Program-made: the position numbers and the translations under genes
Assembly (NCBI GenBank): GCA_020536535.1
Contig: JAHLWZ010000826.1
Span: forward strand, 1 to 64,000
Source of the DNA: Pelomyxa schiedti
Taxonomy: Eukaryota > Evosea > Pelobiontida > Pelomyxidae
Length of the DNA: 64,000 nt
Direction: 5' to 3'
Shown here: positions 1-11,093 of the stretch, piece after piece
Layout of the letters: each line of letters opens with the position of its first letter
Position numbering within the stretch: position 1 is the first letter of the stretch
Notes under the pieces: model-generated
Databases searched by the model: none
Seen by the model: only the letters and a program-made list of their open reading frames with translations
What the model was told of the DNA's origin: nothing

Positions 1-399
1 GGGGAGAACCCCCAGAGTTTGTCTCTGTAATCACGGTAGAATCAGATGAAGATAAGAAATTGCGGCTCAGTTGTTGTATGAGCTCCCAGTGAGAACAGAG
101 TTCAACTTGAATCTTGTACTGGAAAGTTTCAGATTATAAAATGAGGCCAGCTATGTGGACTAATCTGTCAAGCATGGACGTGTGATTGGTTCTCCAAATT
201 ATGTGCTATGAATTGCATTCCGTAAGTACACATAGTATGTTCTTCGAGAAACAAGCATACGAATTTTGAACTGGCACGGAAAAAAATAGCTCGCTCATTC
301 GCCACCAGCGAAAAAAAACAAAGAACGCCAAACAACACCCACAACCGCGATCTTGAAACTCGCCATCGTCATCGTCGTCCTATCGCGGTGACTTGTGTT
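1..399. other. intergenic, no gene seen
   Basis: No reading frame with protein-like composition was found here. The stretch is moderately AT-rich, with an A-run near 315-320. It may hold the 3' flank of the small minus-strand frame that follows, or the end of a gene lying outside the window. Confidence 0.4.
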
Positions 400-810
400 T
401 CACGGAAGATCGTTTTTAAGAATAACTTTCGCTGGCTCCAAACAAAAATCAACGACAACCAAATTCTTCTCAGTAACGGCGACGTGACACGGCAGGGGAA
501 TGCTGTCAGTGCAGGTTTTGGTTGTCAGTTTGAAACAACCTGTTGCGCACGTGCCCGTTGACGCACCCGCGAGATCTAGATGCGGACTGGTAACGTCACG
601 CCACCAACCCCGGAACAGCGACACCTCTTTGGCTGCATCAGCGGCAACACCGCCCACGACAGAAAAAACGCCGAGATCTACGACTACTACGTCAGGTGCT
701 AATGGCGAGTCTACGAGTGCAGATGCAGTGAACAACGCCCAGGGCGCGCAATTTGTGGTGAGATCGTATTTCGGCGGAAACAGGGAGTCGCCGCCATCAC
801 CGGCAAACAA
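400..810 (-). CDS. uncertain small protein, about 136 residues
   Basis: An open frame runs from an ATG at 810 to a stop at 400. It has a balanced, beta-strand-like composition with alternating hydrophobic stretches, several cysteines and no transmembrane segment. I do not recognise it. The opposite strand is also open over 500-874 (124 residues, Ser/Thr-rich with the look of a disordered N terminus), so only one of the two, or neither, is likely real. I slightly prefer the minus frame because its residue mix looks folded. It could also be one exon of a longer gene. Confidence 0.25.
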   Translation of the reverse strand: MFAGDGGDSLFPPKYDLTTNCAPWALFTASALVDSPLAPDVVVVDLGVFSVVGGVAADAAKEVSLFRGWWRDVTSPHLDLAGASTGTCATGCFKLTTKTCTDSIPLPCHVAVTEKNLVVVDFCLEPAKVILKNDLP

Positions 811-1012
811 CTACAGGCCGTCTCTTCTTTCGTACTGGGAAGGTATGAGACGAAAATCGTGCAGATACGATTAGCCTTTGAATATAGAAATCACTCAGTA
901 ACACGAAATTAAGGTGTGGGCAGGATGACCTTATTGCCAAATGAAAAACCTGATAAACCACGTGAATCTCTAAAGGCAAATTATTCTGAGTTATTCTGGA
1001 GATAATGATAAA

Positions 1013-3570
1013 ATGTTAGGAAGTGGAAGACATTCTATTTGTTTCTCCTCCAATTTCTCTGAGGTGGCCTGCAAGCGGTTTCCTGCAGGTAGGTGCCTTT
1101 CTCCTCCAGTTAATATTTTTATGACAGTGGCAAGATCTTGACTCAAAACGGAAATTTTATCACTGCAAAGCTATCCGAGGTGTATCACCAAGATATAACA
1201 ACTCTTCATATTCGTAAACTGTTTTCAAAGATCGTTGGAGCACATGCCATTTCATCAGGTTTCCTTTTCCCAAAAAAAGTTTGTAGTCCTTATTACACAA
1301 GGATTCATTTTACAGAACTATGCCACCCTTGCAACAGAAACCACTCTGTTTACAATTGTTGCAAAAAAAACACCTCTCAGTGATGTTAAGTCACAGTCTG
1401 ATGTATCGGTATCTTTGTTTTTTTTTTCCCCCTTTAGAGTATCTTACCAATAACCTTCTCCGTTTTCCTGCATAACTCCAGATTTACGAACTCCCACTTT
1501 CTGGTGCACCAGTATCAATACACGTTGCTCTAAAGACTGGGCTCATCGTTGTAATGCTTGCATACAAGTTCAGCTTTATTATATATGCCTCCTTCTATGA
1601 AGGGAAAGTGAGCTTTGACTATAAAAAACAATATGAATACCATTGCCCCCGCGCAAGTTGCATTGGCTATAGCACTGTTATTGACACCACGTCACTTCGT
1701 ATCATTGAAATTCCTACAGACGTAGACACCAGGCCTCTTGACCCCAGCACCGCATCAGTCTCTACAGGGCTTGTTGCAATCTCCAACTTTGTGATTTCAA
1801 GGGCATCCAATGTAAGACAAACTCTATTATTGATGTGCTTTCTCTTGTTGAGAGTCCTCTATCTGTCGTGTGGTTTTGCAAGGAACACCAAACAAACCCA
1901 CCCTGCAGAACGTATTGCATTTGGTCAAAGAGACTGTGGGAGAGTTCCCATCTCCTGGTTCAGCACTCACTGCTGCACTTGACTACTCAGGTCAATACTG
2001 TGTGGTTGCACACACTGACAGATCGATCACTCTTTTCAACCGCCGAATCAACGCTGTTCACACTGCCAATTCGAATGAAGGTCACCAGGTATAGGCAGCA
2101 CAACAAAACCTAGATAGGGAGCAACACTTATTGGTCTTTGAACAGGAAGACAGGTGTATTGTGAGATGGCACTCAAGCAGTGCCTTTTTTGCTGTATGTT
2201 ATGGAAGTGGCACCGTTTCATTTTTTGATACCGGGCTGTCGCCTCTGTCCATTCAGACGGAGTTTGGAATTTGCACATGCACTCTCAATCTGGTTCCACA
2301 CATAGGGTTTGTCTTTTTAACATGTTTAATTTCCGCCTAGTCACTTCTTTTCAAAGATATTATGCCCCTCTGAGCGTTGCTGAATGGGAACCACGGTCGT
2401 TGAAACCAGCTGATAAACGAGATGACAGTGATTTGTTGGTGATTTTGTATAATAGGTAATTTATCTCCATGATTTCATTCCTTAACTTTCCCAAGAGGTC
2501 CCATAATCTTACTTCGACTCGAGTTGGGGGTTGGAGCTGTTATAACTCAGCAAAGTGTGCTCTCTTACTACATTTCAAGTAGGGAATTTGCCAAGGTTTC
2601 TCTTTTCTATTTTTTCCAGGATTGTAACACAAAGTTTTTCCAGGCGGTGCAAGTTGTACGAGCTATGGCAAGCGAAGAGGAATACTGGAATGGTGTAGGT
2701 TCACGTATGTTTCTATTCCTTTTGTAATCATCTTCTTCTTATATTGGGTCCAGTGGTGAAGTACATTACCCGCCATTATTCATACAGTGAAGGATTGGGT
2801 ATTACTTTGAATTCTTGTTGCTTTCTTTTCTGATAAGTGGGAAGAGGAACTGCACCGTTTACTGTGTGAGAGTGCGATCCCAAAAACAGATGTTTTGCCT
2901 GCCCCACCCGCACTTGCAACATGCCGATCTACAATCACCATTTTCGTTCATCTTCTGTTAAGGTATCAGCCTTTTATTGAGAAGTCGCCCTAATCTGTTG
3001 TTTCAAGGCTCGGACACTACCAATTCGCGTTCCAACTTGCCGCCAAAGCACCGCACGCCGACAGTGTGTGGAGGGATATCGTTGCCTGGTGTGACCAAGT
3101 TTCTGAGCCTGATGTTGCTGGTGCCGCAAGATTATGTGGCGGTCAGCCGGAGCGCTTTATCACATCCAATGGGAATTCAGGAAATGCAACTTCGCGCACG
3201 CAGAGAGGAAACAACAGTTCGAGAGTGGCAACACCACGCTCCTCAACAACAGCGGAGTTGCGGAACTCGAGTACACCATCTGACGCGAGTAAGTCTTCCC
3301 TCACATAAATCCTGGATTAAATAAAACAAAGAAGCCAAGGACGATGCTGAAATCACGGCACTTATTGAGGCAGAGCACAGAGGTGTTGCTCTCACACAGG
3401 ACCAAGCTTCACGTTTAGGTAAGCAACTTGGCTTTCCTTCCCCTGGTTAACATTACCAAGGAATATACCACGAAAGTGAAGGGCAACATTCACAAGCACA
3501 TGCATTGTACCTAAAGTACGAATTGGACAGAGAGGCTAAACGGCTTCAGTCTGTTCTCCAAACTCATTGA
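1013..3570 (+). CDS. WDPCP/Fritz-like propeller-solenoid protein (spliced)
   Basis: I assemble about ten short exons from an ATG at 1013 to a TGA at 3568-3570. Visible pieces: a propeller blade around 1911-2089 with the text SGQYCVVAHTDRSITLFN; another at about 2146-2308 reading CIVRWHSSSAFFAVCYGSG then SFFD; a solenoid part at about 2900-3290 with FVHLLLR followed by LGHYQFAFQLAAK and DIVAWC; and a charged helical tail ending LQSVLQTH. This order resembles WDPCP (Fritz), a CPLANE-complex protein that works at the ciliary base in animals. The resemblance is by recalled pattern only. Introns of 24 to about 55 bases are flanked by GT and AG, for example near 2090-2145 and 2309-2339. Expected length is about 500-550 residues, shorter than animal WDPCP. 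Another WD-repeat trafficking protein is possible. Confidence 0.5.
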
Positions 3571-3716
3571 GTGTAAATAATTTGGAATAAACACAAAAAA
3601 AAGCAACCCTATGGTCAGTAGAGCTGTGAGCCGATTTCCTTTTTTTTTTGCCATCCACGCGACGCACCCCTAATCCAAAATGGAACAATTTTTCCTTAAT
3701 TGAGTCTATAACGCAC

Positions 3717-3972
3717 CTAAGGATAGTGTCTGATTGCCTTTGTATCAGTGACAAAACCATCAATGAATAGAACTTGTTGGTGGTGCCCTGATGATGGTGA
3801 TGGGGATGATGACTGAACATTGGCGTTGTGGAGCCAACAGAGGAGAACAGTCCTGAGGATGCGTACCTTGAACCACTCCTGATCTCTGTTTCGTGGCTAT
3901 ACATACCGTGAGTATTACAATACCCAAGCTGTTTGAGCGTCCAATGACTGAGTTCTGTACCATCCGGAACAT
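3717..3972 (-). pseudogene. remnant of the large 32-40 kb paralogue family (3' part)
   Basis: After an AG at 3879-3880 the minus strand encodes EWFKVRILRTVLLCWLHNAN followed by a Ser/Pro run, nearly identical to the C-terminal part of the two large genes at 32650-35430 and 37067-40058 (WFKVHILRTVLLCWLRNAN). Downstream the match stops: the F-box-like end of the full genes is replaced by an unrelated tail that stops at 3717. A GT near 3907 would allow a 28-base intron joining upstream sequence, but the upstream text (to about 3972 or 4123) does not resemble the family. I read it as a transposed or decayed fragment. A short expressed gene that captured this exon is the alternative. Confidence 0.5.
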
Positions 3973-4183
3973 TCAAATTCGTTGGACTTGAATGCGTATC
4001 TCCTTGCAACAACGAGATTCCAAGCAAATACCTCTTTTCGGAGCTTGAGCATCCAGCTGAAAGGTGATTCAGTGCAGATCTTTTCTGTTCGCATAACAGG
4101 CACCTAAAATAAATGTCCAGCACAACAGGGTTTTGAGGGAGAAAAAACCAGCAAGCAACACTGGGGCTTGTAACCCACGCAAA

Positions 4184-6622
4184 ATGTCAACAAGCCACAC
4201 ATCAGTGCCATCGGCAGCCCCAACTTTTGAGGTCGCTCTCACGGTCGTGGAGGCAAGAAATCTGATTGCTGCCGACTCAAACGGGTCTTCCGGTGCGTCT
4301 TGGTTTTTTTTTTTTTACTTTTTAGACTTTCTTATTGTATTTTTTAGACCCCTATGTTGAGCTGGTGTATGGCAAGAACAAGAGGTTGCGAACAAAGGTT
4401 GTTGAAAAGAACTTAAACCCTACAGTATGTATACATACCACACTTTTCTTTTTTTATCCATTAACCTGTCTAGTGGAACGAAAAATTGAGCTTTTCCTTG
4501 ACAGAAAATGAACCAATTCATCTTTTGTGTTGGGTACTTCCGCTTATGCCCCCTATGTATCAATGAACCATGAAATTGTAGGACAAAGACTTTATTGGAA
4601 GTGATAAGCTTGGTGACTTTGATCTTAATGTGTTTGTCTACCCCCCTTGTATCGATAATGATGTGTGGGTTGACCTTAAGGTCATTACTTATTTTTACCG
4701 TGATTCTTTCTCACAACAGACAGGGAGTGGCATCTGGGAAAGTGCATCTTCTTGTGCATTGGACACTCCCAGAAGGTTATATGGATGCCAAAGCCAAGCT
4801 GCTTTATTCTGCCATGAAAACGAACAATGTCTCCACAGTAAAGTCGCTTCTTCAAGAAGGAGTGTCGAAGTGGGAGCTCATGAAGAACTGGAGGGCGGGA
4901 AGTTTCATACCACCACTGGCGTATGCCTGCTTCACAGCCTGCAGTGTAGATATTGTCAAAATACTGATTGAAGCAGGCGCCGATATCTCTGGGGACCCAT
5001 CTCCTCTGTGGATGCTGTTTGATAGAGAAGATCACGAGTTCACAACTAGGGAGCAGTGGGAAAGAGATAATCAACTAACTGAATCGCGTAAACAAAACGA
5101 TGCTCTCGTAGCTGAACTACTGCTGAAGCATGGAGCTTTGCCGAACCAAGTGATGACCCGTTCTGCATCTCATAACTCAAATCTGATCTCCCGAGTTGGA
5201 ACTTCAACTCCTCTTATCGCCGCTATCTTCAGATCCAATCCCATGGCAGTGAAGGCTTTACTAGACGCAGGTGGTGATACAACCATCAAGAGCCAGTCTG
5301 GTGAAACAGCGTGGGGTTATGCCTTGGAGGCAGGTCCTGCCCTCTTCAAGGTTCTGGTTGATCACGTAGTATCAAGCAAGGCCATTGACTTGAACTCTGA
5401 TATGTTGACTTCAAAGAAAATGAGGCTATTGTCACAAGCAATTAGCACGAAAAAAGGTGCTTGCGCAATAGCTCTCTTTGAAGCTGGTGCTGATATGACG
5501 TACACAACATCAGTTACAATAAATCAATGCGAGTACCTGTTAACTCCTCTGCTGGAAGCGTGCCTGAATTGCGTTTCTGATTTTGTTCTCAGTGTTGTCA
5601 TGTCAGGTAAAATGGACCTCTCTCTGAGCGCCACAACAACAGGGCACCCAAGGTGTGGCCCAAAGGCGCCAGTTCTGGATGTATTTACTGCCTCTTGCCT
5701 TGGGCAGTGCACAGCTGTTATTCAAAAGCTGCTTGATGATGGTGCCGACCCTGTGAGGGGATTCCGTGCTCTATGTTTTGGCCAAGATGCAGAAATAAAG
5801 ACCGAAACCATTGATGTTCTCCTTCCGGGTGCAAGGGTTGCATCCCTTGTAAACACTCCAGACGCAACAGGGCATACTGCACTTTACTGGGCTGCAGGCG
5901 TCACTTACACATCCTTTCCAACTGAGAGGCTTTTAGCAGCTGGTGCTGATCCAACCATTCTCCAAGGGAAACAGAAGAAAAAAGTTATTTACCCAGCACT
6001 CAGATATGGACACCCTGACACAGCCAAGCTCCTCCTCAAGGGACTTGACATGACAACGCCGCTCATATTAGCACCAACAGGAAAGCACCTGGAACACAAT
6101 GCTTATATGAGTGCAGCTATATGCACAACAAATGGCATTAGAGACAAAGTTGAAGCCTTACTTGCAGCTGGGGCTGATGTGAACGAAGTCGGTCCAAATG
6201 GTCAAACTCTATTTGTAACTGCTGTTAACCAATGTACCTGGGATGAAGTCTGCAAATTCCTTATCAAAAAGGGTGGGGCTGTTGATTTGGACGCACTTAT
6301 TACCAGGAGGAGCAATTCTTACTTTGAGTATGAAGTGGTTGAAGTGATTGAGAAAATGGCCCAATTTCCTCCAACCTACAAAGAAGCTGCAGGCGCAGTG
6401 CTGGCCAAAGCACTGTTCACAAAACCATTGAATCATCGCACACTTGATATACTTCTGGAGAAGGGTGCCTCACCTGATGTGCCATACAGCAAGGATGGCA
6501 CAACAATACCGTCATTCAGGGATCAGATTGCGGCAGGAGCCAAAGTTTCTGAATCGTTTGCACAGAAGCTTCTTGGACGTGGTCTTATGACAAAGGAACA
6601 AGTGGACAGAATTTGTGGTTAA
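4184..6622 (+). CDS. C2 domain plus ankyrin-repeat protein
   Basis: The ATG at 4184 opens MSTSHTSVPSAAP, and the protein ends at a TAA at about 6622, roughly 760 residues. The N-terminal 110 residues form a C2 domain split by four short introns: FEVALTVVEARNL, then DPYVELVYG, LNPTWNEKLSF, DKDFIGSDKLGDF, and the closing strand GKVHLLVHWTL. The Asp positions of the calcium-binding loops look largely kept, so calcium-dependent lipid binding is plausible. From about 4728 a single long exon carries ankyrin repeats with recurrent ALLAAGADV, LLKHGALPN and LLLEKGASPD-type text, including atypical and degenerate units. The likely role is a membrane-recruited interaction scaffold; the partner is unknown. 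Splice phases agree at all four introns, for example the acceptor at about 4727 rejoining DLK to GVASGK. Confidence 0.8.
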
Positions 6623-6674
6623 GAAAATGGATAGTCCACACCTGTTTTTCTTTTTCGTTGAAAGCGGCGTAGTG

Positions 6675-6830
6675 CTTGTCGACTGTATCCACTTCAACAT
6701 CGACGAAAGAGGACGCGGGGTCCCAACGCTGTGGGCTGGAGCGGCGGTTCCGTAGAAAGCGGCGGCGTCGTCGTTGCGGTCCACATCGCCACCGACGAGG
6801 TTTCTTGTTCTTCGTGCTTCGGTGTGTGTA
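6675..6830 (-). repeat. partial duplicate of the 5' end of the neighbouring propeller gene
   Basis: This block is about 85-90% identical to 7848-8009, the N-terminal coding part of the gene at 6846-8171, in the same orientation. It carries translated echoes such as EARRTRN, GGDVDRND, SVGTP and MLKWIQST. It lies just downstream of that gene's stop and lacks its body. Small indels, including loss of the second Thr codon and of an Asp-rich run, break the frame. It is a broken tandem fragment rather than a gene. Confidence 0.7.
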
Positions 6831-6845
6831 AAAAAAAACGTCAGC

Positions 6846-8171
6846 TTACATTTTCTCTCTGAATTTGAAGTGGGAGGAATCGAAGGGCACAATGAAGTCA
6901 CCAACATGGAACCCTGTGGAGCAATCATGCACTGAAAACTTGATTTCAGTGGCACGGCGGTCTTTCTTTGCATGGTGAGTTGTTGATGCAATCAACTGTG
7001 ACTGAACACCGACGGAAGGGGCTGCCCATGTGCAAGGAACACAATGTGATGGTTCTGATGTGATGCTTCCAGTGTGGTACACTGCAAACTGGTCAGGAGC
7101 CCTCACGAAGAGGTGGCTGGTACCAACTGGAAACACATTAGTAGACTGTGGAAACTGCACGAGCTGCTTTCCAGTTGCATTATCCACGAAATATTTCGCA
7201 GAGGAGTCGGAGTGCAATGTGCACACAGAGCCATCAGGTCTCCAGATGATGCGGTCTGTATGTCTCTCACCCAAAGGTACCTTTCTTGTCACAACCAGTT
7301 TCCCTTCATTTACACTGGCTTGCAAGTCACAAAACGTCACACAATTTTCTTCAGCCTCACACGAGGCAAACACCAGCAAAACGTCATCACTGAGTGGTGA
7401 GAATTGAGTGGCCCTAGCATGAACGCCGTCAAAGTGCCGCTCACATCTCGCCGCATCACCCCCAAGTTCAGCGACCTTCCACACGTAAAGGGCCGCCCCG
7501 TTTGGGAGGTAACCCGCGATCCACTTGCTGCTGCAACAAATCATGCGGCACCGGGTCTCTGGCACCCACGCGACCTCCTTCGGAGCTTCCCCGTCGCCGC
7601 CGACAACTTCATAGACGCCGTGGTCAGTGACAGAGATCGCGGCGGCGTAGTGCGTCCTGACCAGGACCCTGTTGCTTCCCACGCAGCCCTCGATGACGCC
7701 GGCGCCGCGGTACCACGAGTGCCTCACGACGCCCAGGGTCGGCGACACGCTCACGAACAGGAAGTGCTCGGCGATCGGGAGGTTGAACGCGGCCTCTTCT
7801 GAGGGCCTGAGGACCCAGTCCTCGGCCCACTCCCTGAACGCGCAGGTTGTCGACTGTATCCACTTCAACATCGACGGAGGAGGAGGCGGCGGGGTCCCAA
7901 CGCTGTGGGCGGGAGCGGCGACAGTTCCGTCGGCAGCGGCGTCGTCGTCGTCGTTGCGGTCCACGTCGCCACCGACGATGGCGTTGTTTCTTGTTCTTCG
8001 CGCTTCAGTGATTGGTGCGCAGATAATGGCCATCACCTGGGATTTGGCTGTGGTTGCTGTTGTTGTTGCTGCTCCTGTTTTGGTTGTTGCTCTTGTTGTG
8101 GTTGTTGTTGCTGAGGTTTTCGCTTGTGGGACTCCTTCTTGTGGTCGCTGTGACGATTGGTTGCTTCCCAT
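6846..8171 (-). CDS. beta-propeller-like protein with low-complexity N terminus
   Basis: A single 441-residue frame with no intron needed. Residues 1-45 are Thr/Ala/Gln-rich low complexity, encoded by a CAA/ACA-type repeat. Next come an Asp tract and a Pro run (about 75-100), then a compact domain with repeated four-strand-like units: FLFVSVSPTLGVVRHSWYRG, SNRVLVRTHYAAAISVTDHG, SKWIAGYLPNGAALYVW, TDRIIWRPDGSVCTLHSDSS. This looks like a divergent WD40-type propeller without clear WD dipeptides. The start MGSNQSS fits the N-myristoylation consensus (Gly2, Ser6), suggesting membrane tethering; that is inference. I recall similar stand-alone propellers as an expanded family in archamoebae, which weakly supports the taxonomic guess. 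The partial copy at 6675-6830 shows local duplication. Confidence 0.75.
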   Translation of the reverse strand: MGSNQSSQRPQEGVPQAKTSATTTTTRATTKTGAATTTATTAKSQVMAIICAPITEARRTRNNAIVGGDVDRNDDDDAAADGTVAAPAHSVGTPPPPPPSMLKWIQSTTCAFREWAEDWVLRPSEEAAFNLPIAEHFLFVSVSPTLGVVRHSWYRGAGVIEGCVGSNRVLVRTHYAAAISVTDHGVYEVVGGDGEAPKEVAWVPETRCRMICCSSKWIAGYLPNGAALYVWKVAELGGDAARCERHFDGVHARATQFSPLSDDVLLVFASCEAEENCVTFCDLQASVNEGKLVVTRKVPLGERHTDRIIWRPDGSVCTLHSDSSAKYFVDNATGKQLVQFPQSTNVFPVGTSHLFVRAPDQFAVYHTGSITSEPSHCVPCTWAAPSVGVQSQLIASTTHHAKKDRRATEIKFSVHDCSTGFHVGDFIVPFDSSHFKFREKM

Positions 8172-8674
8172 GGTTGGTTGGTTCGAATTTTTGCGTGGGT
8201 TTGGTTGATGTACTGCTTAGTGAGCCTCGATGCATCGCTGACATCACTGATATCAGAACCATTCCCCTAAGAGATGAATACAACGAAAAAGAGAATAAAT
8301 AAATTATTTTTTTGGTGTGCATACTGAGCAGCACCTGTTGTCACTCACAAAGCTGTACACAACAGGGCCAGCAGCACAATCACAAACAAGAAGAGCTTCT
8401 TGGGAGCTGAAACATGGAAGTGTCAATTTTGTTTTTTCGAAAATCAACATCAGTGACTACAAGCAGAAGAATTCTGTTGCAGCTAGAGCAGCTGACTAAC
8501 AGAAAGCCACCACACTTCAGGCACACCACCACCCCCAACTCTCCAAGTGTGGAAAGAGGAGGTGGATGTCAACACTCTGGGTGTTGACACGAAAAAATGC
8601 ATCTTTGTTCTCTTTTGGTGCAGTTTCCCACCCCAGGAGACAATTGAAAATGATTTTTTAGCTTTGCTCAGGCA
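8172..8674. other. intergenic between two minus-strand genes
   Basis: No coding frame stands out. The segment should hold the promoter of the propeller gene (near 8172) and the 3' flank of the LEA-2-like gene. It contains a perfect 9-bp-stem hairpin at 8567-8589. Confidence 0.5.
8567..8589. repeat. short perfect inverted repeat (9-bp stem, 5-base loop)
   Basis: TGTCAACAC, loop TCTGG, then GTGTTGACA. It sits about 85 bases beyond the stop of the LEA-2-like gene on the minus strand, where it could act in 3' end formation, or on DNA as a palindromic binding site. Its function is unknown. Confidence 0.55.
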
Positions 8675-10370
8675 CTAGGGCAGTGACTTGACCGAAAGTG
8701 AACCTTGGCCAGTGATGGAACCCACAAGAGTAATTCCTGAGTCCTCTGCAACGACACTCTGTACATCCAAATTGTGGAGAACAAAATTGTAGTCCACCCA
8801 GCTGTAAGACTTGTGCTTGTCTGTGAGGTGGTGCCTAAGTTTCTCAAGGTGAGGGCCAAGGTTCCAATTGAGTTTGCTGGAAATAAGTTCCTTGAGACTG
8901 TCATGGAGCAGCCAATCAGAAGCACCAACAAACATCTTTTCAATGTACTGCTTGGTTTCAGGGTGGAAGTCAACATCAGTAACAGAGAGTGTACTGCTGG
9001 CTGAGTTCCATTGTAGTTTGCCCCAGAGATAAACTGTGCCAGTGGCATTGCCAAATTGGCTGAGGGCATCAACCTCTACTGCAGCAACAAGCATTATCCC
9101 TGAAGTGTAAAGATTCAACGAGTTGACTCTCATTCTTGCTCCAATAATTGAAGCGGGTCTGATGATAGTTGGTAGCAGTCTTGATGCTTCCGGTTGAAAT
9201 ACAGTATAGGGAAGATGGAATTTCAGTGCTGCGTCAACTCCGCGGTCGGAGATCACAGTGGAGAAGCTTGGGCACTCCGTTCCAGGGGAGCTAGAGGCTG
9301 GGTTATAACCAAGCGCCATTACCGGTTGGCAGGAAAGACCAATGGACACATGCATCCAGACTCCAGAGAATGTGAGTGGTGACACCGACAATGTGTTCGG
9401 ATTTACTTGTAGCCATAAATCCTCAACTTTAGAGTGTGGCAGCTCAACATTGCGTATTTGAATAGCACTGTGGAAATGTTCCCACATCCAGTTTAACTTC
9501 TCATGTATTGGCACTTGGTATAATCTTTCGGCCATCCAAGCTTCAATCTAACATTGCAATTGAGGAAAAAGGGAGGATTGAAAAAGAAACTCACTTGTGG
9601 TATCATGGGGTCGATCAAACCCTCCAAGAATCCTCCACCAGATAATCCAAATATTGCTTTCGCTCTAGCAACTGACACCTGGACTTTGGGATTGCTAATA
9701 AGATGCCAGTCATTTGCGAGGCTGACTGCAGCAGTGCAAGATAAGGTTCCTGTAAAATGACAGGTTTTCCCCCAGATTCTTGTTATGCTCTCTACGAGTG
9801 TCACTGACCCAGCGCAAGAAAGTTCTAGTTTTACAGTGCCTGGGGTGGGAGAGGAAACGCCACTCACAGTGCACATGGCATCCCCATTGTCAAAGCTGAT
9901 AAAGGTCCGCTTGCCACTGAAGTTGATGGTCAAAGTGGTGCCGTCAGGAGACCCATCACTTTGCAGCAAATAGTGAAGGCTCCCACCATCCAAATTGACC
10001 CATTGGTCCAGAAGACGGGGTACAGCCAGTGAGAAGATATTGAGGTCTGTTTTAACTGGAATTGTAGAGTCTCTGCCTTGAACAGGCACACTTGTTGAAA
10101 ATCCAGCTGGGGCTGGTATTTCCAGCCTGAGGTTTATAATTTAGTGATGATGAAAACGAAGGGACGAAAAGCAAAAGAAACGCACTCGGTCAATCCCTGC
10201 CAGTCAGTTGAGGACCAATGGACGGCAACAACTACGGCTACAACTACGAACACGGAGAGAGCCACAACTGATACAACAACTTTTTTGGTGCCATACCTGC
10301 GACAGGCCCGGGTGTGGCACCCAGGTCGCACAGATTCGTTGAAGCGAGCAATCCGTGCTGTCTCGTCCAT
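8675..10370 (-). CDS. LEA-2-like single-pass membrane protein, copy 1
   Basis: Three exons. Exon 1 from the ATG at 10370 gives a basic tail and one strong transmembrane helix (VVVSVVALSVFVVVAVVV). A short intron with acceptor near 10124 leads to TELEIPAPAGF, then QGRDSTIPVKTDLNIFSL and a beta-rich domain ending DPMIPQ near 9597. A second intron of about 100 bases is inferred because all three paralogues in this window lose frame at the same point and regain it at KLNWMWEH; the second beta-rich half ends at 8675. NP-containing turns (NPKVQVSV; LQVNPNTLSVSPL) and the membrane anchor recall LEA-2/NDR1-type domains of plants, but that assignment is weak. The two halves may be repeated domains facing the outside or a vesicle lumen. 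Paralogues lie at 40121-41869 and 55291-56930. Confidence 0.65.
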
Positions 10371-10409
10371 TTTTCGGTTTTTGATTGTGGCAAAGCAAAA
10401 CCCAAAACG

Positions 10410-11093
10410 CTACCGGAAAACCAACCCCCCAACTTGGGCACAAAAATTGTACAGTCTATGGGTCAGCAACTGGGCAGTGAAATCTGTTGGTTCCGGTGGC
10501 GATGTCAATGGAGATGTTGTGGTGCCGTGTTCAATGTCGACGACAAATTTGGCACTGGCGAGTGCACTGCAGACGTGGAACCTCTCAGACCGTTGAAGGT
10601 GTTCCCGGCGCGAGTCCCGCTTCAATTTGGATCCTGGTGGGCGTGGTGTGAGCCAGAGAACCGGAACCGGATGGCAGATGTGAATGGGGAGGGAAGTACA
10701 GGGATTGGTTGCGGCAGCATGCTGATTTGAGGGCAACAAAGGACGGCGGTGCAACAACGTTGTGCACAAGAATTCCTTGTGGTGACTGTGAGAACTTGTA
10801 TGACTGAAGAACTGCCTGCTTCTGACTTCGCAGTGCGGAACTTCACCTTTATTTCGAGTTTGCTCTCCATCAAGTATTTCAGAAGTCCTGTGTTGAGAAC
10901 ACGGGGTCCCCCAACAACAACAACTCTTTTGTTGTGGGCTTGCAAGAGAGATAGGAAGGCTCCAATCGCACCCCATTCAAGCCGCAACAATTCAGGGTGA
11001 TGGCGTTTGAGTGGAAGATCACCAAAGCCCACTTTGTGCACTCTTTCATGGAGAAGCTCTCTCACAGCGCTCTAATTTCCAACTTTCTCCCAT
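10410..11093 (-). pseudogene. truncated, decayed ROCO paralogue
   Basis: The minus strand carries the two ends of the ROCO gene at 17324-20400 with its middle missing. The 5' part starts MGESWKLER and after a one-base frame slip continues to NKRVVVVGGPRVLNTGLLKY, matching the degenerate P-loop exon of the full gene (KRVVIVGGPPALRAGLLKC). It is then joined abruptly to the intron and exon encoding ILVHNVVAPPSFVALKS, matching the kinase C-lobe of the full gene, followed by CSALASAKFVVDIEH. It ends at 10410. Roc core, COR and most of the kinase are gone, so it cannot work as a ROCO protein. A deletion inside a duplicated copy explains it best. Confidence 0.7.

Noticed and set aside
8675-10089. 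Treating the two LEA-2-like frames as a gene broken by mutation
   Set aside because: The same frame change occurs in all three paralogues, so an intron or two frames by design is more likely than independent damage.
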